Position numbers and translations under genes: made by a program
Shown here: piece after piece, positions 9,122-17,048 of the stretch
How the letters are laid out: every line of letters begins with the position of its first letter
Position numbering within the stretch: the first letter of the stretch is position 1
The notes under the pieces: model-generated
The model's database searches: none
Told to the model about the DNA's origin: nothing
What the model saw: the letters and a program-made list of their open reading frames with translations, nothing else
Assembly: GCA_021810605.1 (NCBI GenBank)
Contig: JAJZIL010000007.1
Coordinates: 1 to 49,729 of the forward strand
Reading direction: 5' to 3'
Source of the DNA: a bacterium
GTDB taxonomy: Bacteria; Patescibacteriota; Dojkabacteria; JAKAPS01; JAJZLI01
Length of the DNA: 49,729 nt

Positions 9122-10080
9122 ATACTACTGGGATCAAAATTATCATCAATCTGATATGTAAGATCTCCAAATCTATCTTTAATAGAATCTTGAGATACAT
9201 ATTTTCTATGTAATTCATATAATTTTTCTAATCTAGATTTTAAATCAGGAGTAATAAAATCTAGCATCTTTTTAATATTAGAAAATAAATCCATATTATT
9301 ATCTTCAAGTTTATCTATATCAAGAGGAGAATAATCTTGATCAGCATCTGATAAATACTCTGATAAATACAAATATCCAATTATTTTATTTTCAGGAATA
9401 AATGATTTTAAGAAATTTTTATCTTTATTATTTCTAATCTTATTTCCTACAACAAAAAGTAAATTTTCTACACCTGCAACCTTAGCAAGTTCTATATACT
9501 GGTTATATACATCTACTCCTCTTCTAGTAGGTTCTACAGATAAAAATAATCTATCAAATTGTGCATGAAGACTTCCTGCGAAAGCATCTATTCCTGCTAC
9601 CATATCAGAGACTACATAGCCATCTCTATCTATAAGGTGAGAAAGAATATTCTCAAGTATAGCCAGATTATTATGGTAACAACTAGCCCCTATCTCTCCT
9701 TTTTCATAAGTACCTACATTCATAAGATATATATTATCCTTCTCAAGAGTATAATTAGAAAGTATATAGTCATCTTTATTACTAAGATTTACAAAATTTG
9801 ATAAACTGTTAGGTGGAGTTGTTTTTCTAAACTCTACTAAAGATTTAATTTTATCATTATCTCCTTTCAAATAGGTTTTTATATCTTTTATAGACTCACT
9901 ATCAGATATATTAAGCTTAGTTTTAGTTTTATCATCAAAACCAATTAAACCTCCAAGATGCATATTTATATCTGCATCTACAGCAAGTATTGGTAATCCT
10001 ATTTTTTTTAAATACTCAATTGTTAAAGCTGAAAGTGTTGTTTTGCCACTTCCACCTTTTCCTACAAATGCAATTCTCAT
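9118..10080 (-). CDS. CooC/MinD-like P-loop ATPase
   Basis: This 320-residue SIMIBI-class ATPase begins with the deviant Walker A motif GKGGSGKTT (7-15). DADINMHLGG follows, then DMVAGIDAFAG (switch II region) and LSVEPTRRGVDVYNQY, the CooC-like nucleotide-binding segment. CooC proteins help insert nickel into carbon monoxide dehydrogenase, but no such enzyme is visible here, so the partner is unknown. Its place between a Fur regulator and a sulfur-transfer fusion suggests metal or Fe-S handling (inference). It is one of the few genes here with a strong Shine-Dalgarno. Confidence 0.78.
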   Translation of the reverse strand: MRIAFVGKGGSGKTTLSALTIEYLKKIGLPILAVDADINMHLGGLIGFDDKTKTKLNISDSESIKDIKTYLKGDNDKIKSLVEFRKTTPPNSLSNFVNLSNKDDYILSNYTLEKDNIYLMNVGTYEKGEIGASCYHNNLAILENILSHLIDRDGYVVSDMVAGIDAFAGSLHAQFDRLFLSVEPTRRGVDVYNQYIELAKVAGVENLLFVVGNKIRNNKDKNFLKSFIPENKIIGYLYLSEYLSDADQDYSPLDIDKLEDNNMDLFSNIKKMLDFITPDLKSRLEKLYELHRKYVSQDSIKDRFGDLTYQIDDNFDPSSI

Positions 10081-10086
10081 AATTTA

Positions 10087-10093
10087 CTCCTTC
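10087..10093 (-). promoter_or_regulatory. strong Shine-Dalgarno of the CooC-like gene
   Basis: On the minus strand GAAGGAG ends six bases before the ATG at 10080. It overlaps the TGA stop of fur (10092-10094), so the two genes are one transcript. This contrasts with the promoter-proximal genes of the window, which lack such a site. Confidence 0.7.
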
Positions 10094-10532
10094 AATTATT
10101 TAATTTATTTTGACACTTCAAACAAACACCAAAAAATTCTATAAATTTATTGGTTATTTTAAAATCACTTACAGTCTCTATTCTGATTTTTTCTTTATCT
10201 AAATACTCTTCATTTATTTTTATGTGTTTAATACTACTACATTCATTGCAAATTAAATGATGATGATGAAAATATTCATTACTGTACTCATATAATTTTG
10301 ATTTTTTTAATTTACCTATATTAACTTCTGTAATAAAATTCTTATCTAAAAGAAAATATAGTTCTCTATATATAGTAGTTTTATTAGCAGTAATATTTTT
10401 TTTATTTAAAAGATAAAGTATTTTATCTGCAGAATATATACCCTTTTTAACATAAAAAATAGATATTATATTGAATCTTATAGGAGTCATCCTATAACCC
10501 TGAATTTTAAACTTAGATAGAATATTATCCAT
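10092..10532 (-). CDS. Fur-family metal- or redox-responsive repressor
   Basis: A 146-residue Fur/Zur/PerR-type regulator. The N-terminal winged helix has the DNA-binding segment ITANKTTIYRELYFL, followed by the His cluster YFHHHHLICNEC and a C-terminal GVCLKCQ, i.e. two CxxC pairs that usually form the structural zinc site. The metal sensed is not deducible. The start is taken at the ATG at 10532: a longer frame begins at 10568 but that stretch is the promoter (-35, spacer palindrome, -10). Transcript start would coincide with the ATG. It heads the operon fur, CooC-like, synthase-rhodanese and is probably autoregulated through the palindrome. Confidence 0.88.
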   Translation of the reverse strand: MDNILSKFKIQGYRMTPIRFNIISIFYVKKGIYSADKILYLLNKKNITANKTTIYRELYFLLDKNFITEVNIGKLKKSKLYEYSNEYFHHHHLICNECSSIKHIKINEEYLDKEKIRIETVSDFKITNKFIEFFGVCLKCQNKLNN

Positions 10533-10539
10533 TCTATAT

Positions 10540-10568
10540 ATTATAATGCAACTATGTTGCATTTGCAA
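10540..10568 (-). promoter_or_regulatory. fur operon promoter with palindromic operator filling the spacer
   Basis: On the minus strand: TTGCAA (-35, 10563-10568), 17-bp spacer (10546-10562), TATAAT (-10, 10540-10545), then 7 bp to ATG. The entire spacer is a perfect inverted repeat, ATGCAAC-ATA-GTTGCAT (7-3-7). A dimeric repressor there would block RNA polymerase completely, and the first gene encodes a Fur-type dimer. No second copy of the palindrome was found in the window. Confidence 0.75.
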
Positions 10569-10579
10569 TTCACATAATT

Positions 10580-10841
10580 ATGAATAATGAAATTTTGAAT
10601 AAATATTATAGTTTTTTTGATGATTTTTCTAAAGAGCTTAATCAGTTTCAATAACAATAACCTTCTTTAGAAATATATTAACATCTACTAAATTCAATTA
10701 TTAATCAATATATCATTTAGTATACAAGAAGAATCAGAAATGATGAATAATTTTATAAATAAGATCATACAAACAAATATAGATTCAAAAACAATCCTTA
10801 ATATTCAGAAACTTATTACTTTTTCTAAATCCAACGTCTAA
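10580..10841 (+). pseudogene. possible remnant of a small helical protein gene
   Basis: The stretch has coding-like pieces in different frames. ATG 10580 gives 24 residues starting MNNEILNKYYSFFDDFSKEL before TAA. A second frame gives VSITITFFRNIL and then stops. A third gives SFSIQEESEMMNNFINKIIQ and ends at the TAA 10839-10841, inside the 3' end of the opposite gene. Composition is like an amphipathic helical protein. No family recognised; the pieces could also be chance. Confidence 0.3.
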
Positions 10842-11262
10842 CTTTTCTTTTATATTCAATATAAGTATCTCCAAATTTTTTTTCTATGTTTTTCTCTTCT
10901 TTAGGAATAATAAAAAAGTTTATAATAAGAAAAAAAATTATTATATTTATAAAGGATATAATTGCAAAAAAATAGAAATCTAGACCAAACAATATAATTA
11001 ACATGCTCAAATAAATTGGATTTCTAGATATTTTAAAAGGGCCATTTTTAATAAGTATACTTGGAGTTTCATTTGGATTTATTGTAGTTTTATTTATTAT
11101 TATTGTATAAGAAGAGTATACTGCTAAAAAGATTCCTATAACAATAAATATTAAAGATAAGATATAAATACTTTCAAATTTATATATTGGAGTAAAAAAG
11201 AATAATATTAAAGATACTAAAAAAGAAAAAATAAAAATTATTGGAGGAATTGGTATATCCAT
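10825..11262 (-). CDS. isoprenylcysteine methyltransferase (ICMT/PEMT)-like membrane protein
   Basis: A 145-residue integral membrane protein with about four hydrophobic segments. It has the family signature NGPFKISRNPIYLSMLI followed by the C-terminal EEKNIEKKFGDTYIEYKRKV, matching the SAM-binding region of the ICMT/phospholipid methyltransferase-like family (hGpyryvRhPmYl... E..l...fG..Y..Y...v). The substrate, a lipid or a small molecule, cannot be told. Confidence 0.8.
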   Translation of the reverse strand: MDIPIPPIIFIFSFLVSLILFFFTPIYKFESIYILSLIFIVIGIFLAVYSSYTIIINKTTINPNETPSILIKNGPFKISRNPIYLSMLIILFGLDFYFFAIISFINIIIFFLIINFFIIPKEEKNIEKKFGDTYIEYKRKVRRWI

Positions 11263-11559
11263 ATCTTATACTATACCTTATTTCTTTTTTTAAAGAAAAG
11301 TATGAAAATACGAAACTTACTTATTATATACAATTACCATAATAAATAGATATAATCGCAAGACATACAAAAACTTTGGAATAATATTTTCCAACCTAAA
11401 GCTAAAGATAGAGATTTTAAATTATAATATAAAATACCCCACAAAAAACTTTATATAAAAGGAAGATTGATATAATAAAATTTATAAGCATAATTCTTTT
11501 TAAGTTCAATATAAATAAAGATATTTATTAATTATAATATATATAGCTTATATATATAA

Positions 11560-11588
11560 TTGATAAAAACTATAGGTAATGATATAAT
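11560..11588 (+). promoter_or_regulatory. promoter of HTH-array gene copy 1
   Basis: TTGATA (11560-11565), 17-bp spacer, TATAAT (11583-11588), then TCCCACT and ATG at 11596. The -35 hexamer coincides with the TTG that opens the longest frame, so that TTG is not the start codon. The 7-bp gap implies a leaderless mRNA. The same promoter is conserved in copy 2. Confidence 0.75.
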
Positions 11589-11595
11589 TCCCACT

Positions 11596-14500
11596 ATGGG
11601 AAATGAACAATACAGACATATTCAAAATGAATATTTTCAAAATCAGTTGAATGATATTCTACAAAGTAATTTAACTCCAGATAATGAAATTTTCGAAGAA
11701 AGGAAAGAAGTTCCACATTTAAAAATTTTACTATTCTTATTAAAAGAAAATTTAGGAATAGATATTAATGATAGTAATGAACTTACCATTATAAAGGGAA
11801 AAGTAGATTCTAATATGATGAGAAATTCCCCTTATTATGGAGTAAAAATACTATCTTTAAATAGAACAGTATTGATTTGTGATCAGATAGATAATGTAAC
11901 ATTTATATTAGATAATAATTTATTACATATACAAGATGATGAGTTGCTAAATCTAACTAAAGATGAATTAAAGAATTTTATTGAATTTAATAAGAACTTA
12001 GGAAAAATGATACAATATTCAGAAAACTATATCCAAGATATTATTTTTGCACTCACTAATAAATTATCACAATCTAATACAGATCCTGAAACATTAACAG
12101 ATCTCTATCCAAAACCTATACATAATATATTAAGTATTAATGGAATGAGTACTTTGTTTGGTATATCAAACTCTACTCTTTCTAAAGTTATTAAAGAACT
12201 TCAGGAAGATTTAGGTGAAGTACAAAAATATAGTCTTGGTACCAGAATAACAGAGGGTTATACATTAGAACAGCAAGAGAAAATTAGACAAGGATTAAAA
12301 GATAAAGGGGTATTTACAGAAAAGGCACCTGAGAATATCTTAAGTATAACAGGAATAAGTACTTTGTTTGGTATATCAAGACCCACTCTTTCTAGAGTTA
12401 TTAAAGAACTTCAGGAAGATTTAGGTGAAGTACAAAAATATCGTTTTGGTACCAGTATAACATATGGTTATACATTAGAACAACAAGAGAAAATTAGACA
12501 AGTATTAAAAGATAAGGAGGTATTTACAGAAAAGGCACCTGAAGCACCTGAGAATATCTTAAGTATAAGAGGAATGAGTACTTTGTTTGGGATATCAAAC
12601 TACAATATTTCTAAAGTTATTAAAGAACTTCAAGAAGATTTGGGTGAAGTACAAAGATATAGTTTTGGTACCAAAATAACAGATGGTTATACATTAGAAC
12701 AGCAAGAGAAAATTAGACAAGGATTAAAAGATAAAGGGGTATTTACAGAAAAGGCACCTGAAGCACCTGAGAATATATTAAGTATTAATGGAATGAGTAC
12801 TTTGTTTGGTATATCAAACTCTACTCTTTCTAAAGTTATTAAAGAACTTCAGGAAGATTTAGGTGAATTACAAAAATATCGTTTTTATTCAAAAATAACA
12901 GAGGGTTATACATTAGAACAGCAAGAGAAAATTAGACAAGGATTAAAAGATAAAGGGGTATTTACAGAAAAGGTACCTGAAAATATATTAAGTATTAATG
13001 GAATGAGTACTTTGTTTGGTATATCAAGCCAAACTATTTCTAAAGTTATTGAAGAACTTCAAGAAGATTTAGGTGAAGTACAAAAATATTATTTTGGGAA
13101 AGTAGTAACATATGGTTATACATTAGAACAACAAGAGAAAATTAAACAAGGATTAGATAAGAGGGTATTTACAGAAAAGGCACCTGAAGCACCTGAGAAT
13201 ATATTAAGTATTAATGGAATGAGTACTTTGTTTGGTATATCAAAACCCACTCTTTCTAAAGTTATTAAAGAACTTCAAGAAGATTTAGGTGAAATACAAA
13301 AATATCGTTTTTATTCAAAAATAACATATGGTTATACATTAAAACAGCAAGAGAAAATTAGACAAGAATTAGATAAGAGGGTATTTACAAAAAAAGTACC
13401 TAAAGAACCTGAGAATATCTTAAGTATAAGGGGAATGAGAAATTTGTTTGGCATATCAAACTACAATATTTCTAAAGTTATTAAAGAACTTCAAGAAGAT
13501 TTAGGTGAAGTACAAAAATATAGTCTTGGTACCAGAATAACATATGGTTATACATTAGAACAGCAAGAGAAAATTAGACAAGGATTAAAAGATAAAGGGG
13601 TATTTACAGAAAAGGTACCTGAGAATATATTAAGTATTAATGGAATGAGTACTTTGTTTGGTATATCAAACTACAATATTTCTAAAGTTATTAAAGAACT
13701 TCAGGAAGATTTAGGTGAAATACAAAAATATCGTTTTCGTTCAAAAATAACAGAGGGTTATACATTAGAACAGCAAGAGAAAATTAGACAAGGATTAAAA
13801 GATAAAGGGGTATTTACAGAAAAAGTCCCTGAGAATATATTAAGTATTAATGGAATGAGTACTTTGTTTGGTATATCAAACCCCACTCTTTCTAAAGTTA
13901 TTGAAGAACTTCAAGAAGATTTAGGTGAAGTACAAAAATATCGTTTTTATTCAAAAATAACAGAGGGTTATACATTAAAACAGCAAGAGAAAATTAGACA
14001 AGAATTAGATAAGAGGGTATTTACAGAAAAGGCACCTGAAGCACCTAAGAATATATTAAGTATTAATAGAATAAGTACTTTGTTTGGTATATCAAGACCC
14101 ACTCTTTATAGAGTTATTAAAGAACTTCAGGAAGATTTAGGTGAAGTACAAAAATATCGTTTTCGTTCAAAAATAACAGATGGTTATACATTAGAACAGC
14201 AAGAGAAAATTAGACAAGGATTAGATAAGAGGGTATTTACAGAAAAGGTACCTGAGAATATATTAAGTATTAATGGAATGCAAACTTTATTTGGTATATC
14301 AAGCTATAATATTTCTAAAGTTATTGAAGAACTTCAAGAAGATTTAGGTGAAGTACAAAAATATCATTTTTATTCAAATATAACATATGGTTATACATTA
14401 GAACAACAAGAGAAAATTAGACAAGTATTAAAAGATAAGGGGTTATTTTCAGAAAAAGCACCTGAAGCACCTGAGAATATATTAAGTATAAGAGGAATGA

Positions 14501-14676
14501 CTACTTCGTTTGGCACATCAAACTACACTATTTCTAAAGTTATTAAAGAACTTCAAGAAGATTTAGGTGAAGTACAAAAATATTATTTTGGTACCAAAAT
14601 AACATATGGTTATACATTAGAACAGCAAGAGAAAATTAGACAAGCAATTCAACAAAAAAATAAGAAAAATATTTGA
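11596..14676 (+). CDS. tandem helix-turn-helix array protein, 12 repeats (copy 1)
   Basis: The 1026-residue protein has an N-terminal region of about 176 residues, unrecognised (conserved with copy 2: SPYYGVKILSLNRTVLICDQ), then 12 direct repeats of 66-73 residues to the stop. Each repeat looks like a complete HTH unit: MSTLFGIS (helix 2 and turn), a recognition-type helix ending KVIKELQEDLGE, a wing-like QKYRFYSKITEGYT and a helix LEQQEKIRQGL, then a Pro-rich linker (KAPE, KAPEAPE, KVPE). Backbones are nearly identical. Changes cluster at the two residues after GIS (NS, RP, NY, SQ, KP, NP, SY) and in the wing. No enzymatic domain or signal peptide. I infer a modular nucleic-acid-binding protein; the role is unknown. 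The start is set by the promoter. Confidence 0.8.
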   Translation: MGNEQYRHIQNEYFQNQLNDILQSNLTPDNEIFEERKEVPHLKILLFLLKENLGIDINDSNELTIIKGKVDSNMMRNSPYYGVKILSLNRTVLICDQIDNVTFILDNNLLHIQDDELLNLTKDELKNFIEFNKNLGKMIQYSENYIQDIIFALTNKLSQSNTDPETLTDLYPKPIHNILSINGMSTLFGISNSTLSKVIKELQEDLGEVQKYSLGTRITEGYTLEQQEKIRQGLKDKGVFTEKAPENILSITGISTLFGISRPTLSRVIKELQEDLGEVQKYRFGTSITYGYTLEQQEKIRQVLKDKEVFTEKAPEAPENILSIRGMSTLFGISNYNISKVIKELQEDLGEVQRYSFGTKITDGYTLEQQEKIRQGLKDKGVFTEKAPEAPENILSINGMSTLFGISNSTLSKVIKELQEDLGELQKYRFYSKITEGYTLEQQEKIRQGLKDKGVFTEKVPENILSINGMSTLFGISSQTISKVIEELQEDLGEVQKYYFGKVVTYGYTLEQQEKIKQGLDKRVFTEKAPEAPENILSINGMSTLFGISKPTLSKVIKELQEDLGEIQKYRFYSKITYGYTLKQQEKIRQELDKRVFTKKVPKEPENILSIRGMRNLFGISNYNISKVIKELQEDLGEVQKYSLGTRITYGYTLEQQEKIRQGLKDKGVFTEKVPENILSINGMSTLFGISNYNISKVIKELQEDLGEIQKYRFRSKITEGYTLEQQEKIRQGLKDKGVFTEKVPENILSINGMSTLFGISNPTLSKVIEELQEDLGEVQKYRFYSKITEGYTLKQQEKIRQELDKRVFTEKAPEAPKNILSINRISTLFGISRPTLYRVIKELQEDLGEVQKYRFRSKITDGYTLEQQEKIRQGLDKRVFTEKVPENILSINGMQTLFGISSYNISKVIEELQEDLGEVQKYHFYSNITYGYTLEQQEKIRQVLKDKGLFSEKAPEAPENILSIRGMTTSFGTSNYTISKVIKELQEDLGEVQKYYFGTKITYGYTLEQQEKIRQAIQQKNKKNI
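12124..14673 (+). repeat. 12 tandem coding repeats of 198-219 bp
   Basis: Repeat starts are at 12124, 12334, 12553, 12772, 12982, 13198, 13414, 13624, 13834, 14050, 14257 and 14476. Length differences come from the linker (one or two APE-type units) and from a deletion changing LKDKG to LDKR. DNA identity between repeats is very high, including synonymous positions, so the array must expand, contract or convert by recombination. The last two repeats share features with the last two of copy 2 (VLKDKGLFSEKAPE, then a common C-terminus AIQQKNKKNI). Confidence 0.92.
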
Positions 14677-14840
14677 TATATTGAAGGTATTCATAGTTTT
14701 TCCTACTAAAATTCAATCTATTCCAAATTTCTATTTCTGAGATTTCTATCTAACATTACCACTTATCAGCATAATTCTTTTTAAGTTCAATACAGATAAA
14801 GATATTTATTAATTATAATACATATAACTTATATACATAA

Positions 14841-14869
14841 TTGATAAAAACTATAGGTAATGATATAAT
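14841..14869 (+). promoter_or_regulatory. promoter of HTH-array gene copy 2
   Basis: TTGATA (14841-14846), a 17-bp spacer identical to that of copy 1, TATAAT (14864-14869), then GCCCACT and ATG at 14877. As in copy 1 the TTG of the longest open frame is the -35 element. Confidence 0.75.
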
Positions 14870-14876
14870 GCCCACT

Positions 14877-16775
14877 ATGGAAAATGAACAATACAGACAT
14901 ATTCAAAATGAATTCAGTCAAAGTGAATATTTTCAAAATAAGTTGAATGATATCCTACAAAGTAAATTAACCCCAGATAATGTAGATGAATATACAGAAA
15001 CAGCATTATCTTTATTAATTAACTTATCTAATGAAGTAACTACTTGTTTTAAGAAGGATATAAAAAAGAATTTTGCTAATCTTTCAGAAGGAGAAATTGA
15101 AGATCTTGCATTTGAACATTATAAAATTCAAAATATATCTGAAATATTAGACCAAATACATAATATTACTTATAGTCTAAAAGATATCGATCATAGAATT
15201 TCAAATATTCCTGAATGTAACCTAATTATTGTCCCCCCAGATAAAAAAGATATTACACTATATAAAAGAAATGGAGTTTTCGAAGAAAGGAAAGAAATTC
15301 CACGTTTAAAAATTTTACTATTCTTATTAAAAGAAAATTTAGGAATAGATATTAATGATAGTAATGAACTTACCATTGTAAAGGGAAAAGTAGATTCTAA
15401 TATGATGAGAATTTCCCCTTATTATGCAGTAAAAATACTATCTTTAAATAGAACAGTATTGATTTGTGATCAGATAGGTAATGTAACATTTGTACTAGAT
15501 AATAATTTATTATATATACAAGATAATGAATTACTAAATCTAACTAAAGATGAATTAAAGAATTTTATTGAATTTAATGAAAACTTAGGAAGAATGATAC
15601 GATATTCAAAAAATTATATCCAAGATATTATTTTTGCACTCACTAATAAATTATCACAATCTAATACAAATCCTGAAACATTATTTAATGTTAATAAATA
15701 TCTTTATCCAAAACCTATACATAATACCTTAAGTATAAGGGGAATGAGCACTTTGTTTGGCATATCAAGACGCACTATTTCTAAAGTTATTGAAGAACTT
15801 CAAGAAGATTTAGGTGAAACACAAAAATATCGTTTTAGTACAATAATAACAGATGGTTATACATTAGAACAACAAGAGAAAATTAAACAAGGATTAGAAG
15901 CTAGAGGGTTATTTACAGAAAAGGTACCTGAGAATATCTTAAATATAAAGGGAATGAGTACTTTGTTTGGGATATCAACACCCACTATTTCTAAAGTTAT
16001 TGAAGAACTTCAAGAAGATTTAGGTAAAGTACAAAAATATAGTTTTGGTCAAAAAAATGTTGTAACACATGGTTATACATTAGAACAACAAGAGAAAATT
16101 AAACAAGGATTAGAAGCTAGAGGGTTATTTACAGAAAAGGCACCTAATGATATCTTAAGTATTAAGGAAATAAGTACTTTGTTTGGGATATCAACACCCA
16201 CTATTTCTAAAGTTATTGAAGAACTTCAAGAAGATTTAGGTAAAGTACAAAAATATAATTTTTATTCAAAAAATGTTCTGACAGATGGTTATACATTAGA
16301 ACAACAAGAGAAAATTAAACAAGGGTTAAAAACTAGAGGGTTATTTTCAGAAAAAGCACCTGAGAATATCTTAAGTATAAGAGGAATGACTACTTTGTTT
16401 GGGATATCAACAGAAACTATTTCTAAGATTATTGAAGAACTTCAAGAAAATTTAGGTGAAGTACAAAAATATCGTTTTCGTTCAAAAATAACAGATGGTT
16501 ATACATTAGAACAACAAGAGAAAATTAGACAAGTATTAAAAGATAAGGGGTTATTTTCAGAAAAAGCACCTGAGAATATCTTAAGTACTAATAGAATGAG
16601 TACTTTATTTGGTATATCAAACCCCACTATTTCTAAAATTATTAAAGAACTTCAAGAAGATTTAGGTGAAGTACAAAAATATAGTTTTGGTACCAGAATA
16701 ACATATGGTTATACATTAGAACAGCAAGAGAAAATTAGACAAGCAATTCAACAAAAAAATAAGAAAAATATTTGA
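14877..16775 (+). CDS. tandem helix-turn-helix array protein, 5 repeats (copy 2)
   Basis: A 632-residue paralogue of the preceding gene. Its N-terminal region is longer, about 282 residues, with a helical segment (KKDIKKNFANLSEGEIEDLA) missing from copy 1 through an in-frame 97-codon difference. The block LKILLFLLKENLGIDINDSN to IIFALTNKLSQSN is shared. Five HTH repeats follow. Residues after GIS are RR, TP, TP, TE and NP. Repeats 2 and 3 carry two extra residues in the wing (QKNVVTHGYT, SKNVLTDGYT). The extra N-terminal segment suggests copy 2 is nearer the ancestral form. Function is unknown; DNA binding is inferred from the HTH pattern. Confidence 0.78.
   Translation: MENEQYRHIQNEFSQSEYFQNKLNDILQSKLTPDNVDEYTETALSLLINLSNEVTTCFKKDIKKNFANLSEGEIEDLAFEHYKIQNISEILDQIHNITYSLKDIDHRISNIPECNLIIVPPDKKDITLYKRNGVFEERKEIPRLKILLFLLKENLGIDINDSNELTIVKGKVDSNMMRISPYYAVKILSLNRTVLICDQIGNVTFVLDNNLLYIQDNELLNLTKDELKNFIEFNENLGRMIRYSKNYIQDIIFALTNKLSQSNTNPETLFNVNKYLYPKPIHNTLSIRGMSTLFGISRRTISKVIEELQEDLGETQKYRFSTIITDGYTLEQQEKIKQGLEARGLFTEKVPENILNIKGMSTLFGISTPTISKVIEELQEDLGKVQKYSFGQKNVVTHGYTLEQQEKIKQGLEARGLFTEKAPNDILSIKEISTLFGISTPTISKVIEELQEDLGKVQKYNFYSKNVLTDGYTLEQQEKIKQGLKTRGLFSEKAPENILSIRGMTTLFGISTETISKIIEELQENLGEVQKYRFRSKITDGYTLEQQEKIRQVLKDKGLFSEKAPENILSTNRMSTLFGISNPTISKIIKELQEDLGEVQKYSFGTRITYGYTLEQQEKIRQAIQQKNKKNI
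15723..16772 (+). repeat. 5 tandem coding repeats of 198-216 bp
   Basis: Repeat starts are at 15723, 15933, 16149, 16365 and 16575. Repeats 1-3 form a subfamily (KIKQGLEARGLF or KTRGLF), while repeats 4-5 match the 3' end of the copy 1 array. This pattern fits internal gain or loss of units between fixed outer repeats. Confidence 0.9.
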
Positions 16776-17048
16776 TATATTGGAGGTATTCATAGTTTTT
16801 TCTACTAAAATTTAATCTATTCCAAATTTCTATTTCTGAGATTTCTATCTAATATTACTATTATCTTTATTATATTTTGGAAAATATAGAAATATATTAT
16901 TATTTTCCCTTACATTGTACAAAAAGATGCTTTTATTTTATAAAGATGATATACTGTATTCTTGCAATAGTTAGTATAGGTATTATAAGTTTATTTTAAG
17001 ATCTATAAGAGCTAGATCAAATTAAATAAATTTATAATATATAATACT

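Larger units (their letters stand above)
11487..16860 (+). repeat. tandem duplication of the HTH-array gene with its flanks
   Basis: Copy 1 (about 11487-14761) and copy 2 (about 14768-16860) share about 73 bp upstream of the promoter without indels, the promoter itself, the N-terminal coding region, the terminal repeats and about 85 bp downstream of the stop. They differ by repeat number (12 versus 5) and by a 97-codon in-frame stretch present only in copy 2 (14983-15276, against 3 bp at 11687-11689). Copy 2 also has a five-codon insertion near its start. Confidence 0.85.

Noticed and set aside
10533-10568. Longer fur frame starting at 10568.
   Set aside because: The extra codons are exactly the -35, palindromic spacer and -10 of the operon promoter.
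11263-11486. Possible gene remnant upstream of the HTH-array duplication.
   Set aside because: Only very short frames without recognisable motifs were found; not distinguishable from A/T-rich spacer.
11560-11595. TTG start codons giving longer HTH-array proteins (11560 and 14841).
   Set aside because: The TTG belongs to the -35 hexamer of a promoter whose -10 lies just before the ATG at 11596 (and 14877), so these bases would not be transcribed.
12124-16772. CRISPR-like or satellite repeat array.
   Set aside because: The units are 198-219 bp, continuous with no spacers, and stay in one open reading frame with protein-level constraint.
16861-17032. A 17-codon hydrophobic peptide frame between the HTH array and the DEAD-box gene.
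   Set aside because: Too short, with no initiation signal or supporting context.
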